Source: JBGSWL01 sp041752455 (GTDB lineage: Bacteria > Pseudomonadota > Alphaproteobacteria > Rhizobiales > Rhizobiaceae). Taken from it: DNA of 46,264 bases. The stretch is from positions 1 to 46,264 of the forward strand of contig JBGSWL010000153.1 in assembly GCA_041752455.1 (NCBI GenBank). Reading direction: 5' to 3'. The notes below the pieces were generated by a model. The model searched no databases and had not been told where the DNA came from. It saw nothing but the letters and a program-made list of their open reading frames with translations. Below, in pieces: positions 26,934-35,143 of the stretch. Positions within the stretch are counted from its first letter, which is position 1. The number at the start of each line of letters is the position of its first letter. Both the position numbers and the translations under genes were made by a program.

Positions 26934-28181
26934 TTACGCCATCACGCGCAGCGACGTGACCAGGCCTGCCGCGTGGATCGCAAACACCGCTGCAAAGGCG
27001 CCGGCCAGGGCAACGCGTTCGCACCCGTTCATGGGTGTAAGCGGCCGCTTCGGTTTGACGCCAGTGCCTGCGGTCATCACGCTCAGCATCGCAAAGACCG
27101 TCCCGCCGATCACCATGACCGGCGCTGAAATCCCCGCCGCGATCCCCGCCATGATGAAGCCGAACAGGATCGCCGACGCGGCGACCGATTCGCCTGCCCG
27201 TGTCTGCATGATCTGCCGCACGACCTGCCCGCCGTCGAACTTCCAGACCGGCACGAGATTGCCAAGGTTGAAGGTCGCGGCGATGAGCAGCGCGACAACC
27301 AGCCCGGCACGGCGCGCAGGGTTGTCGTCAAACGCGCCAACGGAAAATGCCAGTGTCAGCAGCGCCACCGGAAAGGCCGAAAAGCCGGCCCCCATCAGCG
27401 CCGAAAAGCCCACCTCGAACTTGCGGTCATAGGGCCGTCCGCCCATCGCCATGCCGCCGAGGATCGGGATGAAGATCATCCGCGCACCCTTGTGGCCCAT
27501 CGCCCGGAAGGCCAGCACATGGCCATATTCATGCAGCGCGACGACAGCGGTCAGGGTAGCCGAGAGGAATAGCCCCTGCACATTCAGCCCGAAGATCGGC
27601 CACAGCATCAGCGCGGACAGAACCGCCATGCCGAACTGGGTGATCGGCTTTTCAAACAGGCCGCCCTTCTTGAAGGTGCCGGTCTTCAGCCAGATCGCCA
27701 GTTTGGTCGCAACACGGCGCGTGGCAAAATACCGGTAGATCAGGAACGCCATGCCGCGATAGCGGTCGGTTTCGCTGATCGTCACACCGGTCGCGCGTTC
27801 GCCATCGCCGTCGATCAAAACGGTCATCTGGTGGTCGCGCCAGAACGACTGGTCGAGCGAGGTGTCGGAGGTGAAGCGCAACGTGAAGCGTTCGCCTTCG
27901 ACACAATCCTCGATGACGAAGTCGCGCTCGATCGGCTTGCCGTCACGTCCCGTGTGCGATGTCACCATGTGCCCATGCAGCGGATCGTCGGCAAACGCCG
28001 TCACCGAGGTGATCGCCTCGTTCCAGCCGGCATCCCGGCCAAACGGGTACATCGCCTGCCAGACCGCATCACGGGTCGCATCGACGGGCGTGCGCAGCCT
28101 CACCGTGCGCACCCCGATGGGTGCGCCCATGACGAGCCACATGAGAAGCAGAACCGCGCCGAGCGCAAATGCAGTGGCCAA
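26934..28181 (-). CDS. SRPBCC domain fused to a site-2 (M50) membrane protease
   Basis: A 415-residue membrane protein. After an N-terminal anchor (residues 1-20), residues 25-165 look like an SRPBCC/START-type ligand pocket: TPVDATRDAVWQAMYPF, WNEAITSV, FVIEDCVEGERFTLRF and ATGVTISETDRY. The second half is an intramembrane zinc protease: HEYGHVLAFRAMGH (His217, Glu218, His221) and VPVWKFDGGQVVRQI with the third ligand Asp. Here the usual LDGG is FDGG. Several hydrophobic segments surround these motifs. The start is a TTG at 28181; the upstream GGGGA is ten bases away. A substrate cannot be named. The domain pairing is the unusual point. Confidence 0.82.
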   Translation of the reverse strand: MATAFALGAVLLLMWLVMGAPIGVRTVRLRTPVDATRDAVWQAMYPFGRDAGWNEAITSVTAFADDPLHGHMVTSHTGRDGKPIERDFVIEDCVEGERFTLRFTSDTSLDQSFWRDHQMTVLIDGDGERATGVTISETDRYRGMAFLIYRYFATRRVATKLAIWLKTGTFKKGGLFEKPITQFGMAVLSALMLWPIFGLNVQGLFLSATLTAVVALHEYGHVLAFRAMGHKGARMIFIPILGGMAMGGRPYDRKFEVGFSALMGAGFSAFPVALLTLAFSVGAFDDNPARRAGLVVALLIAATFNLGNLVPVWKFDGGQVVRQIMQTRAGESVAASAILFGFIMAGIAAGISAPVMVIGGTVFAMLSVMTAGTGVKPKRPLTPMNGCERVALAGAFAAVFAIHAAGLVTSLRVMA

Positions 28182-28274
28182 GATTGATCAAGTCCCCGGT
28201 TCCAGGACCTCGGACACTGGCAGAACCGCCTTGCGATCCCGTTGCCGCACGCGGTTAGCAAAATCGAAACGGCG

Positions 28275-30287
28275 TCACTCGAACTCGAGGATCACCGCAT
28301 CGACCGCAAGGCTGTCGCCAACCCTGGCATGAACGGCGCTGACCACGCCGTCGCGCTCCGCCCGCAGCACATTCTCCATCTTCATGGCCTCGACGATCGC
28401 CAGCGTCTGCCCCGCGCTGACGGTTTCGCCCTGCGCAACATTCAAAGCCACGATCAGTCCCGGCATCGGGCAAAGCAGCAGTTTGGAGGTGTCGGCAACC
28501 AGCCGCTCAGGCATCAGGCGCTCCAGCGCGGCGGTTGCAGGCCGCATGACCAGCGCCTCCTGGGAAAACCCGCGCCAGTCGACCCGCATCGCATCGCCGC
28601 GCGGCCGCAACTGCGCAACGACGGGCCTGCCGGCAACGCTGCCGGTCCAGACCGGCTCGCCCGGCTTCCAGGTGGTGGAAACCGCCAGCCGGCGTCCTTC
28701 GCCGACGATCAGGTCGAACGATCCTGGCGCATCGGCCGTCATCCCGTCGATGGAAAGATCCAGCGACGTGCCCGCGATTTTCACGGTCCATTGCGGCGCC
28801 AGATGGCCGGAATGCGGCTTCAGCCGCCCGCCATGCCGGTCCAGCCGTGCGCGCCGCACCAGTTCTGCCGAGAGCGCAACCGCCGCCATGACGGCGCGCG
28901 AAGCGGCATCCGGATCGGCAGGCCGGAAACCGTCCGGGTATTCTTCGGCAATGAAATTGGTCGTCAGGCGCCCCTCGCGCCACCGCGGATGCGCCATAAG
29001 CGAAGCCAGGAACGGGATATTGTGGCCGATGCCGTCGATGACAAACGCATCCAGCGCATCGCGCATCGCATCGATCGCCGCACCACGCTCGGGCGCCCAG
29101 GTACACAGCTTGGCGATCATCGGATCGTAGAACATCGAAATGTCCGAACCGGCCTCGACGCCGGTATCATTGCGCAGCACAAGGTCCGGCGTGACGATTT
29201 CCGCCGGTGGCTGGTAGCGGGTCAGCCGTCCGATCGACGGCAGGAAGCCGCGCACCGGGTCTTCCGCATAGACCCGGCTCTCGATCGCCCAGCCATTGAG
29301 TTGCACATCGGCCTGCGTGAACGCCAGTTCTTCGCCCGCCGCCACGCGGATCATCTGCTCGACAAGATCGACGCCGGTGATCAGTTCGGTGACCGGATGC
29401 TCCACCTGCAGGCGCGTGTTCATCTCCAGAAAGAAGAAGTTGCGATCCTTGTCGACGATGAACTCGACCGTCCCCGCGCTCTGGTAGTCGACGGCCTTGG
29501 CTAGCGCGACCGACTGCTCGCCCATGGCAGCGCGCGTCTGCGCGTCCAGAAAGGGCGAAGGCGCCTCCTCGACAACCTTCTGGTTGCGCCGCTGGATCGA
29601 GCATTCGCGCTCGCCAAGATAGAGGCAGTTGCCATGGCCGTCGGCGAGCACCTGGATTTCGATATGGCGCGGTTGCTCGATGAACTTCTCGATGAATATC
29701 CGGTCATCGCCGAACGAGGATGCAGCCTCCGAGCGCGAACGCGCAAAACCGTCGCGCGCTTCCGCCTCGTTCCAGGCGATGCGCATGCCCTTGCCGCCAC
29801 CACCGGCAGAAGCCTTGATCATCACGGGAAAGCCGACCTTGGCAGCGATCCGCGCCGCCTCATCAGCATCAGCGATCAGGCCCATGTGACCGGGCACGGT
29901 CGAGACACCGGCTGCGGCAGCAAGCTTCTTTGAGGTGATCTTGTCGCCCATCGCCTCGATGGCGCGGGTCTTCGGGCCGATGAAGGTGATGCCTTCGGCT
30001 TCCAGCGCGGCGCAGAAAGAGGCGCGCTCCGACAGAAAGCCGTAGCCCGGATGGACCGCCTGCGCCCCGGTCATCTTGGCTGCGGCAATGATCTTTTCAG
30101 CAACCAGATAGCTTTCGCTGGCCGCATTGGGCCCGATATGGACCGCCTCGTCGGCCATGCGCACATGCATGGCGCGCGCATCGGCGTCGGAATGTACAGC
30201 CACGGTCGCAATGCCCATGCGCCGCGCCGTCTTGATGATGCGGCAGGCGATTTCGCCGCGATTGGCAATCAGGATCTTGTCGAACAT
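28275..30287 (-). CDS. pccA: Propionyl-CoA carboxylase alpha (biotin carboxylase/BCCP) subunit
   Basis: A 670-residue biotin-carrying subunit that carboxylates its own biotin with ATP and bicarbonate. The biotin carboxylase domain begins FDKILIANRGEIACRI and contains the ATP-grasp loop KASAGGGGKGMR, QRRNQKVVEEAPSP and EMNTRLQVEHPVTE. A PCC-type BT linker domain follows (about residues 510-590), and the biotinyl domain ends the protein with EAMKME (Lys636). Length and BT domain favour PccA over acetyl- or methylcrotonyl-CoA carboxylase. The ATG at 30287 has GGTGGA five bases upstream; an in-frame ATG at 30383 lies in the gap before the transporter. It pairs functionally with pccB at 11536. Confidence 0.93.
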   Translation of the reverse strand: MFDKILIANRGEIACRIIKTARRMGIATVAVHSDADARAMHVRMADEAVHIGPNAASESYLVAEKIIAAAKMTGAQAVHPGYGFLSERASFCAALEAEGITFIGPKTRAIEAMGDKITSKKLAAAAGVSTVPGHMGLIADADEAARIAAKVGFPVMIKASAGGGGKGMRIAWNEAEARDGFARSRSEAASSFGDDRIFIEKFIEQPRHIEIQVLADGHGNCLYLGERECSIQRRNQKVVEEAPSPFLDAQTRAAMGEQSVALAKAVDYQSAGTVEFIVDKDRNFFFLEMNTRLQVEHPVTELITGVDLVEQMIRVAAGEELAFTQADVQLNGWAIESRVYAEDPVRGFLPSIGRLTRYQPPAEIVTPDLVLRNDTGVEAGSDISMFYDPMIAKLCTWAPERGAAIDAMRDALDAFVIDGIGHNIPFLASLMAHPRWREGRLTTNFIAEEYPDGFRPADPDAASRAVMAAVALSAELVRRARLDRHGGRLKPHSGHLAPQWTVKIAGTSLDLSIDGMTADAPGSFDLIVGEGRRLAVSTTWKPGEPVWTGSVAGRPVVAQLRPRGDAMRVDWRGFSQEALVMRPATAALERLMPERLVADTSKLLLCPMPGLIVALNVAQGETVSAGQTLAIVEAMKMENVLRAERDGVVSAVHARVGDSLAVDAVILEFE

Positions 30288-30389
30288 GCCGTCCACCCGC
30301 GCCTTGGCGCGCCCCCACCATCTTGAGACCTCAAGGCCTTGATATCGCAAAGCGGCCAACCGGCAATCGTTCGTTGGTCGCAAACGATG

Positions 30390-31298
30390 TCAGTCGGAGC
30401 GTTGCTCGCGCCAGAACACGAACAATCCGGAGCCGACGATGATCGCAATCCCCAGCCATTTCGACGGCGTCGGAAAATCCCCGAAGATCAGCAGGCCGAG
30501 ACCCGCCGCCGAGACGATCTCCAGATACTGGAACGGTGCGATCAGCGAGGCCGGAACGAGCCGAATGGCATGGACCACCAGATAGTGACCGATGACACCG
30601 ATCATGCCCATGGCGAAAACCATCAGCCATATCTGGCCGCTGGCGGGAAACGCGACCTGAAGATCGCCAATTCCGGTGACTTCCCCGAAGACGAGCGCCA
30701 AGGCACAGACCGCCATGCCGCCAAGGCCGGCGACGTATTGCATCACCATCACGCCGTCGCTGCGCCCGGCAATGCGGTTGAGCACCAGATAGACCGCAAA
30801 CAGCAGCGCCGTCAGCAGCGGCAAGAGCGAGACGGGTCCGAACACTTCGTAACTCGGCTGGATGACAAGGACCGCGCCGCAAAAGCCGACGACGATCGCC
30901 GCCCAGCGCCGCCAGCCGAACTGTTCCTTCAGCACCAGCCACGACAGCAACGTCAGGAGCAGCGGCTCGACGAAGAAGACCGCAATCGCATCGGCAAGCG
31001 GCATGTATTTGACGGCAATGAAGAAGAACAGGCTTGCAAGGCCAAGCAGCGTGCCGCGCAGGAAGTTCATCGAAAAATGCCGGGCGCCGAGCGCCGCAAT
31101 TCCGCCGGTCACCAGCAGCGCCAGAAAGCTGACGCCCGCCTGTATTGCAAAGCGCATGAAAGTGAGTTGTCCCGGCGACATCGCCCCGCTCTCGGCGACC
31201 AGTTTGGCGAGTGCATCCATGCCGGGCAGTATGAGGGTGCCGATCATGGCAAGGCCCATCCCGCGCGACAATTGCGCGGGGTCGGCCGACGGGATCAT
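30390..31298 (-). CDS. EamA/DMT family transporter
   Basis: A 302-residue inner-membrane protein with about ten hydrophobic segments in two EamA halves. The first contains MDALAKLVAESG and FMRFAIQAGVSF, with SWLVLKEQFGWRRW at its end; the second ends LLIFGDFPTPSKWLGIAIIVGSG, the usual terminal motif. Members export metabolites or amino acids; the substrate is unknown. I chose the ATG at 31298, with AAGG eight bases upstream. The frame also starts with a TTG at 31355, which has no suitable spacing. It lies 102 bases upstream of pccA on the same strand and 85 bases after the next gene. Confidence 0.86.
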   Translation of the reverse strand: MIPSADPAQLSRGMGLAMIGTLILPGMDALAKLVAESGAMSPGQLTFMRFAIQAGVSFLALLVTGGIAALGARHFSMNFLRGTLLGLASLFFFIAVKYMPLADAIAVFFVEPLLLTLLSWLVLKEQFGWRRWAAIVVGFCGAVLVIQPSYEVFGPVSLLPLLTALLFAVYLVLNRIAGRSDGVMVMQYVAGLGGMAVCALALVFGEVTGIGDLQVAFPASGQIWLMVFAMGMIGVIGHYLVVHAIRLVPASLIAPFQYLEIVSAAGLGLLIFGDFPTPSKWLGIAIIVGSGLFVFWREQRSD

Positions 31299-31382
31299 GC
31301 GGGCAACCTTGTCAAACACGCGCTGATCCTTGTCAGCGCCCGTCAGGCCCTGCAAGCTCCATTTGCGGCGCGTTTGTGTCGG

Positions 31383-32384
31383 TCAGGCGACCTTGTCGAG
31401 AAGCGGCTGCAGCGCCGGGTCGAGGCGAGAGGCTTCAGCCTTCAGAAAGCCGATCAGTTTTCGCTCGTTGTCATGCAGGACACCGTCGCGGCCGATATGC
31501 TCGACCAGCCAGGCGGCTTCATCAAGATCGACTGCTTCAGCGACCGCCGATGCCGCATCGAACGCGCGGTTGGCTTCGCCATAGGCCGCCTCGATGCCAT
31601 CGGACTGGAGCAGCTTGTCGGCATAACCCTTCAGGCCGCCCGAGAACACGCGCGAGAAGAACGAGCCGACATTGACAGAGGTATCCTCCAGCCATTCCTC
31701 GCGGCGAAGCGCTTCTTCACGCAAGACCGGCACGTGGCGGGTCGCCGCGAGCAGCGAAAAGCCGATCGCCTTGACGAACAGGTCCGACCAGGCCGGATCA
31801 TTGACCGCTTCCAGCGTGTGATCATTGATGTCGAAAAGAACCTGTGCCTCTTCGCGCGACACGCCGCCGTGGCCATCACCACCGAAGGCATAGAGGATGC
31901 GGCGCATCAGCGCCACGTCGTCCGCCGTGACGATACCGGCACGCGCCATGCGGCCCTTCGCCAACGGACCATCGCCATGCATCACCACATGGGCAACCTG
32001 CTGCAGCGCATAGGCCGACAGCGAAGCCGGCATCGACGTTGCCTTTTCCATCACCTTGATCAGCAGTTCGAGCTCGGTGCGGCTGTCGACCTTGCCATCG
32101 CGCGAGATCGCCCGCATCAGCCAGGCCGCATTGTCTTCCGACACATAGCCGGACGGCGCTTCCTGCATGACGAGATAGTCGCACAGTGCTTCGATGAAGA
32201 ACTCGTCCCAGGACGGGTCGCGGTCGCGGCACGAGGCGTCGAGCGCAAACAGCGCCTCAGCCTCGGAACGCGCCACCACCCCATCGCCAAAGACGTCGCG
32301 GCGAAGGCGCAGCACATCGTCTGCGGTCACCCGGTTGCGGGAAACCATTTCGGCCAACGGACCGCTCAAAACCAGTTCACCCAT
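31383..32384 (-). CDS. Conserved hypothetical protein with internal duplication
   Basis: A 333-residue soluble, helix-rich acidic protein that I do not recognise by name. It has two copies of a module. The first runs from VTADDVLRLRRDVFGDG with SEAEALFALDASCRDRDPSWDEFFIEAL, the second from VTADDVALMRRILYAFGGDG with SREEAQVLFDINDHT and DPAWSDLFVKAI. Each is followed by a related segment (AAWLMRAISRDGKVDSRTELELL and AAWLVEHIGRDGVLHDNERKLI). The IxxDGxxxxxE pattern is reminiscent of TerB-like or EF-hand-like helical modules, without enough for a call. I chose the ATG at 32384, preceded by GGGAG; an upstream ATG at 32447 lacks a ribosome binding site. Confidence 0.72.
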   Translation of the reverse strand: MGELVLSGPLAEMVSRNRVTADDVLRLRRDVFGDGVVARSEAEALFALDASCRDRDPSWDEFFIEALCDYLVMQEAPSGYVSEDNAAWLMRAISRDGKVDSRTELELLIKVMEKATSMPASLSAYALQQVAHVVMHGDGPLAKGRMARAGIVTADDVALMRRILYAFGGDGHGGVSREEAQVLFDINDHTLEAVNDPAWSDLFVKAIGFSLLAATRHVPVLREEALRREEWLEDTSVNVGSFFSRVFSGGLKGYADKLLQSDGIEAAYGEANRAFDAASAVAEAVDLDEAAWLVEHIGRDGVLHDNERKLIGFLKAEASRLDPALQPLLDKVA

Positions 32385-32539
32385 CGCAAATTCTCCCAAG
32401 ATCCCGCTTGAAACAGCCGGCACACCCACACTCTTGTCCTCCGTCATACAGGAGCGGGCTTGCAATTGGCCTAAAGGCGTTGGTTAAGCAGGACTTGAGA
32501 CCACGATGTCATCCGCCACGCAACAAGATGAGACCGGCC

Positions 32540-33361
32540 ATGCCAGACACGCTCGCTGAAACCTATAACCGGGCACGGGAACTGCAGGCCGAGGGGCGGA
32601 TGGATGAAGCGCTGATCCTGTTCCGCCGATGCCTCGAGATCGACCCGACCGACCAAGCCGGCATTGCCATGCGCTTGGCTTCGCTCGGCCTTGGCCCGAC
32701 ACCGGACAAGGCGGCTGATGCCTATGTCGCGACGTTGTTCGACCAGCATGCCGACGATTTTGACGACATCCTGACCGGTGACCTTGGCTATGCGGTGCCG
32801 ATGCAGGTCGCCGAGTGGCTGGAGGAAAACCAACCCGGTCCCTACAAGCGCCTCGTCGATCTCGGCTGCGGCACCGGCCTGTCCGGCATGATGCTGATCG
32901 AAATGGTGGAACACGCAACCGGCGTCGATATCTCCGAGGCCATGATCGAAAAATCCGACGAGCGCGCCGCCTATGATGTGCTCTACGTCAACGAAGCGGT
33001 CCACTTTCTGGAGGAATGGGCAAAGAGCGACGATCCCGAGCACCTGCCGTTCGACCTCATCGTCCTGACTGACGTGCTTCCCTATGTCGGCGCGCTGGAG
33101 ACGTTGTTCGACGGCATCGGCGCCAATGCGGCGCCCGGCGCCCGCCTTGCCTTTTCATCCGAAGCGCTGCCGCAACTCGAGGACAATGGCGGCTCGTGGT
33201 CGATCACGACAAAGCGCCGGTTTGCCCACAGCGAAACCTACCTGCACGAAATGTGCGCGCGGGCGGGTTTTGCAACGATCGAACTCAGCGAACCGATCGT
33301 CGTGCGCATGGACGAGAACGAGCCGATCCCTGGCTGGCTGATTGTTGCCTCACGCGCCTGA
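32540..33361 (+). CDS. SAM-dependent methyltransferase with N-terminal TPR
   Basis: A 273-residue protein. Residues 1-45 form a tetratricopeptide-like helical pair (YNRARELQAEGRMDEALILFRRCLEIDP). The methyltransferase domain follows, with motif I LVDLGCGTGLSG, the acidic end of strand 2 ATGVDISEAMIEKS and motif IV FDLIVLTDVLPYVG. Substrate is unknown; similar proteins are annotated only generally. The ATG at 32540 gives the protein beginning MPDTLAETYNRA; ATGs at 32528 and 32408 are in frame. Its 3' end overlaps the mnmD 3' end by 12 bases on the opposite strand. Confidence 0.84.
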   Translation: MPDTLAETYNRARELQAEGRMDEALILFRRCLEIDPTDQAGIAMRLASLGLGPTPDKAADAYVATLFDQHADDFDDILTGDLGYAVPMQVAEWLEENQPGPYKRLVDLGCGTGLSGMMLIEMVEHATGVDISEAMIEKSDERAAYDVLYVNEAVHFLEEWAKSDDPEHLPFDLIVLTDVLPYVGALETLFDGIGANAAPGARLAFSSEALPQLEDNGGSWSITTKRRFAHSETYLHEMCARAGFATIELSEPIVVRMDENEPIPGWLIVASRA

Positions 33362-34051
33362 CGCCAAGGTTCCGGCCAGCATTTCGCGTTTACGGCCGTG
33401 GCCGGCGACCTTTGCGACGCTGAACCCCGCTGCGGCCAGATTGCGCCGCACCCAGCCTGCCGCGGTGTAGGTCGCAAAGGTCCCGCCCGCTGCGGTATGG
33501 GCAGCGACCGCCGCCATCAGGTCGGCTGACCACATGTCGGGATTGCGCGCCGGGGCAAAGCCGTCGAGATACCAGGCATCTGCCGCGCTATCCCAAGCCT
33601 CGACACCGCTCAGCGCCGGCCCGATCCGGATTTCGACCGTCGTCTGCGGGTCGAGCCTGATCCTGACAACGCCCTCTGGCGCATCCGGCCAATCGGCCAA
33701 AAACGCCTCACAAAGCGGCATGAGTTCCGGCCAGCGGGAAATCGCCAGGCGAATGTCGCCAGCGCGCATCGGATAGGCCTCGAAGGACACGAATGTCAGC
33801 TGCTGGCTGTCACGCCGCACGTTGATCCATTGACGCCAGGTCTCGAAAAGATTGAGCCCTGTGCCAAATCCCAGTTCGCCGATGACGAAGGAGGATGCAT
33901 GTGCCCAGCGCGCCGGCAGCCCGTTATAGCCGAGAAACACATGGGCGGTCTCCGAGCGGCCATCTTCGCGGGCGTAAAAGTGATCGCCAAAGCGCGGCGA
34001 AAACGGCATATCGCCATCGATCCACTCCAAGGTTTCGCCCGTGTCCGCCAT
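33350..34051 (-). CDS. mnmD: tRNA U34 methyltransferase MnmD (MnmC methylase domain as a single protein)
   Basis: A 233-residue protein equal to the methyltransferase half of E. coli MnmC. It methylates nm5(s2)U34 to mnm5(s2)U34 in the tRNA wobble position. Family marks are the N-terminal SPRFGDHFYAREDGRSETAHVF, the SAM motif VIGELGFGTGLNLFETW and the later WYLDGFAPARNPDMWS. The length is right for a stand-alone MnmD. It lies head to head with an FAD oxidoreductase gene: the two start codons overlap by 11 bases, so each leader is inside the other's coding region. The 3' end overlaps the TPR-methyltransferase by 12 bases. Confidence 0.92.
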   Translation of the reverse strand: MADTGETLEWIDGDMPFSPRFGDHFYAREDGRSETAHVFLGYNGLPARWAHASSFVIGELGFGTGLNLFETWRQWINVRRDSQQLTFVSFEAYPMRAGDIRLAISRWPELMPLCEAFLADWPDAPEGVVRIRLDPQTTVEIRIGPALSGVEAWDSAADAWYLDGFAPARNPDMWSADLMAAVAAHTAAGGTFATYTAAGWVRRNLAAAGFSVAKVAGHGRKREMLAGTLASGA

Positions 34052-35141
34052 CGCTTCACCCGCCGTTCATGAAAACACCGCCGACCTCACCGTCATCGGC
34101 GGCGGCGTAGTCGGCCTGTGGACCGCGCTTGTTGCCGCACGGCGCGGCCTGTCCGTCCACCTCGTTGAAAAGCGCACAATCGGCGCAGGCGCAAGCGGCG
34201 GCATGCTGGGCGCGCTGATGCCGCACCAACCGAACGCATGGTCCGGCAAAAAGGGATTCCAGCTCAAGGGTTTGCTGACACTGCCCGAATCTCTTCAGGA
34301 ACTTGAAGCCGAGACCGGCCTTTCCTGCGGCTACGCCCGCACAGGCCGGCTGATGCCGATCCGCCACGCCGAAAAGCGTCGCCAGTCGCAGGACTGGGCC
34401 GATGGCGCGCAGGGCAACTGGCCCGCCGGAATGGGCGGAACCATCATCGATGGCGACCCGGCGCCCGGTTGGCTCGACCCGGCAACCGGCCCCAGCGGCT
34501 TCCAGCATGATCTGATCTCCGCGCGCATCGATCCGCGCCGGCTGATGGCCGCGCTCGAAGCGCGCCTTCGCGCGGACCCGCAGGTGATGATCATCGAGGG
34601 CGAGACCATCACCGCTCTGCCGGAGGGTCCATGCGTGATCGCCGCCGGCATCGGCAGCTCTGCGCTGATCGATCCTGCAAATCCTGCCCGCATCGGCACC
34701 GGCGTCAAGGGTCAGGGTGCGCGGCTGCAACCGGCTCGTCCGGTCGATCCGGGCTTACCGCTGATCTATGCCGACGGCATCTACATCATCGCCCATGGCG
34801 ACGGCATGATCGCTGTCGGCTCGACCACCGAGACGACGTTCGACGATCCGGCATCCACCGACCACCAGCTTGACGACGTCATAGCCAGCGCACGCTCCAT
34901 CTGCCCGGCGCTGGAGGGTGCAACCGTCATCGAGCGTTGGGCAGGCCTTCGCCCGCGTGCCGGCAAGCCCGATCCGCTGCTCGGCCCCCTGCCCGGCCAC
35001 AGGCACGCCATCATCGCCACCGGCGGCTTCAAGATCACCTTCGGCATCGCCCATGTGATGGCCGATGCGGCGGTGGCATTCGCGATGGGCGGGACGCCGG
35101 ACGTGCCGGAGCCGTTCCTGCCGGAGAACAGGCTCAGATAG
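34041..35141 (+). CDS. FAD-dependent oxidoreductase, likely separate MnmC oxidase half
   Basis: A 366-residue DAO-family flavoprotein. The dinucleotide motif is VIGGGVVGLWTALVAARRGLSVHLVEK, followed by GAGASGGMLGALMPHQP, and the FAD end motif is WAGLRPRAGKPDPLLG with IATGGFKITFGIAHVMAD. In E. coli MnmC the C-terminal oxidase removes the carboxymethyl group of cmnm5U34 with FAD. Here the partner methylase is the next gene, so this is likely the same step as a separate protein. A glycine or amino-acid oxidase is the alternative. The start must be GTG at 34041, since no in-frame ATG or TTG lies before the FAD motif. It overlaps mnmD's start by 11 bases and ends 2 bases from the DUF3179 stop. Confidence 0.82.
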   Translation: MSAIASPAVHENTADLTVIGGGVVGLWTALVAARRGLSVHLVEKRTIGAGASGGMLGALMPHQPNAWSGKKGFQLKGLLTLPESLQELEAETGLSCGYARTGRLMPIRHAEKRRQSQDWADGAQGNWPAGMGGTIIDGDPAPGWLDPATGPSGFQHDLISARIDPRRLMAALEARLRADPQVMIIEGETITALPEGPCVIAAGIGSSALIDPANPARIGTGVKGQGARLQPARPVDPGLPLIYADGIYIIAHGDGMIAVGSTTETTFDDPASTDHQLDDVIASARSICPALEGATVIERWAGLRPRAGKPDPLLGPLPGHRHAIIATGGFKITFGIAHVMADAAVAFAMGGTPDVPEPFLPENRLR

Positions 35142-35143
35142 CC

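Noticed and set aside
30339..32411. A long open frame on the plus strand opposite pccA, the transporter and the duplicated-module protein
   Set aside because: It is antisense to three genes with clear domains. High GC and codon bias keep the opposite frames open; the residues are His/Arg/Asp-rich without any domain.
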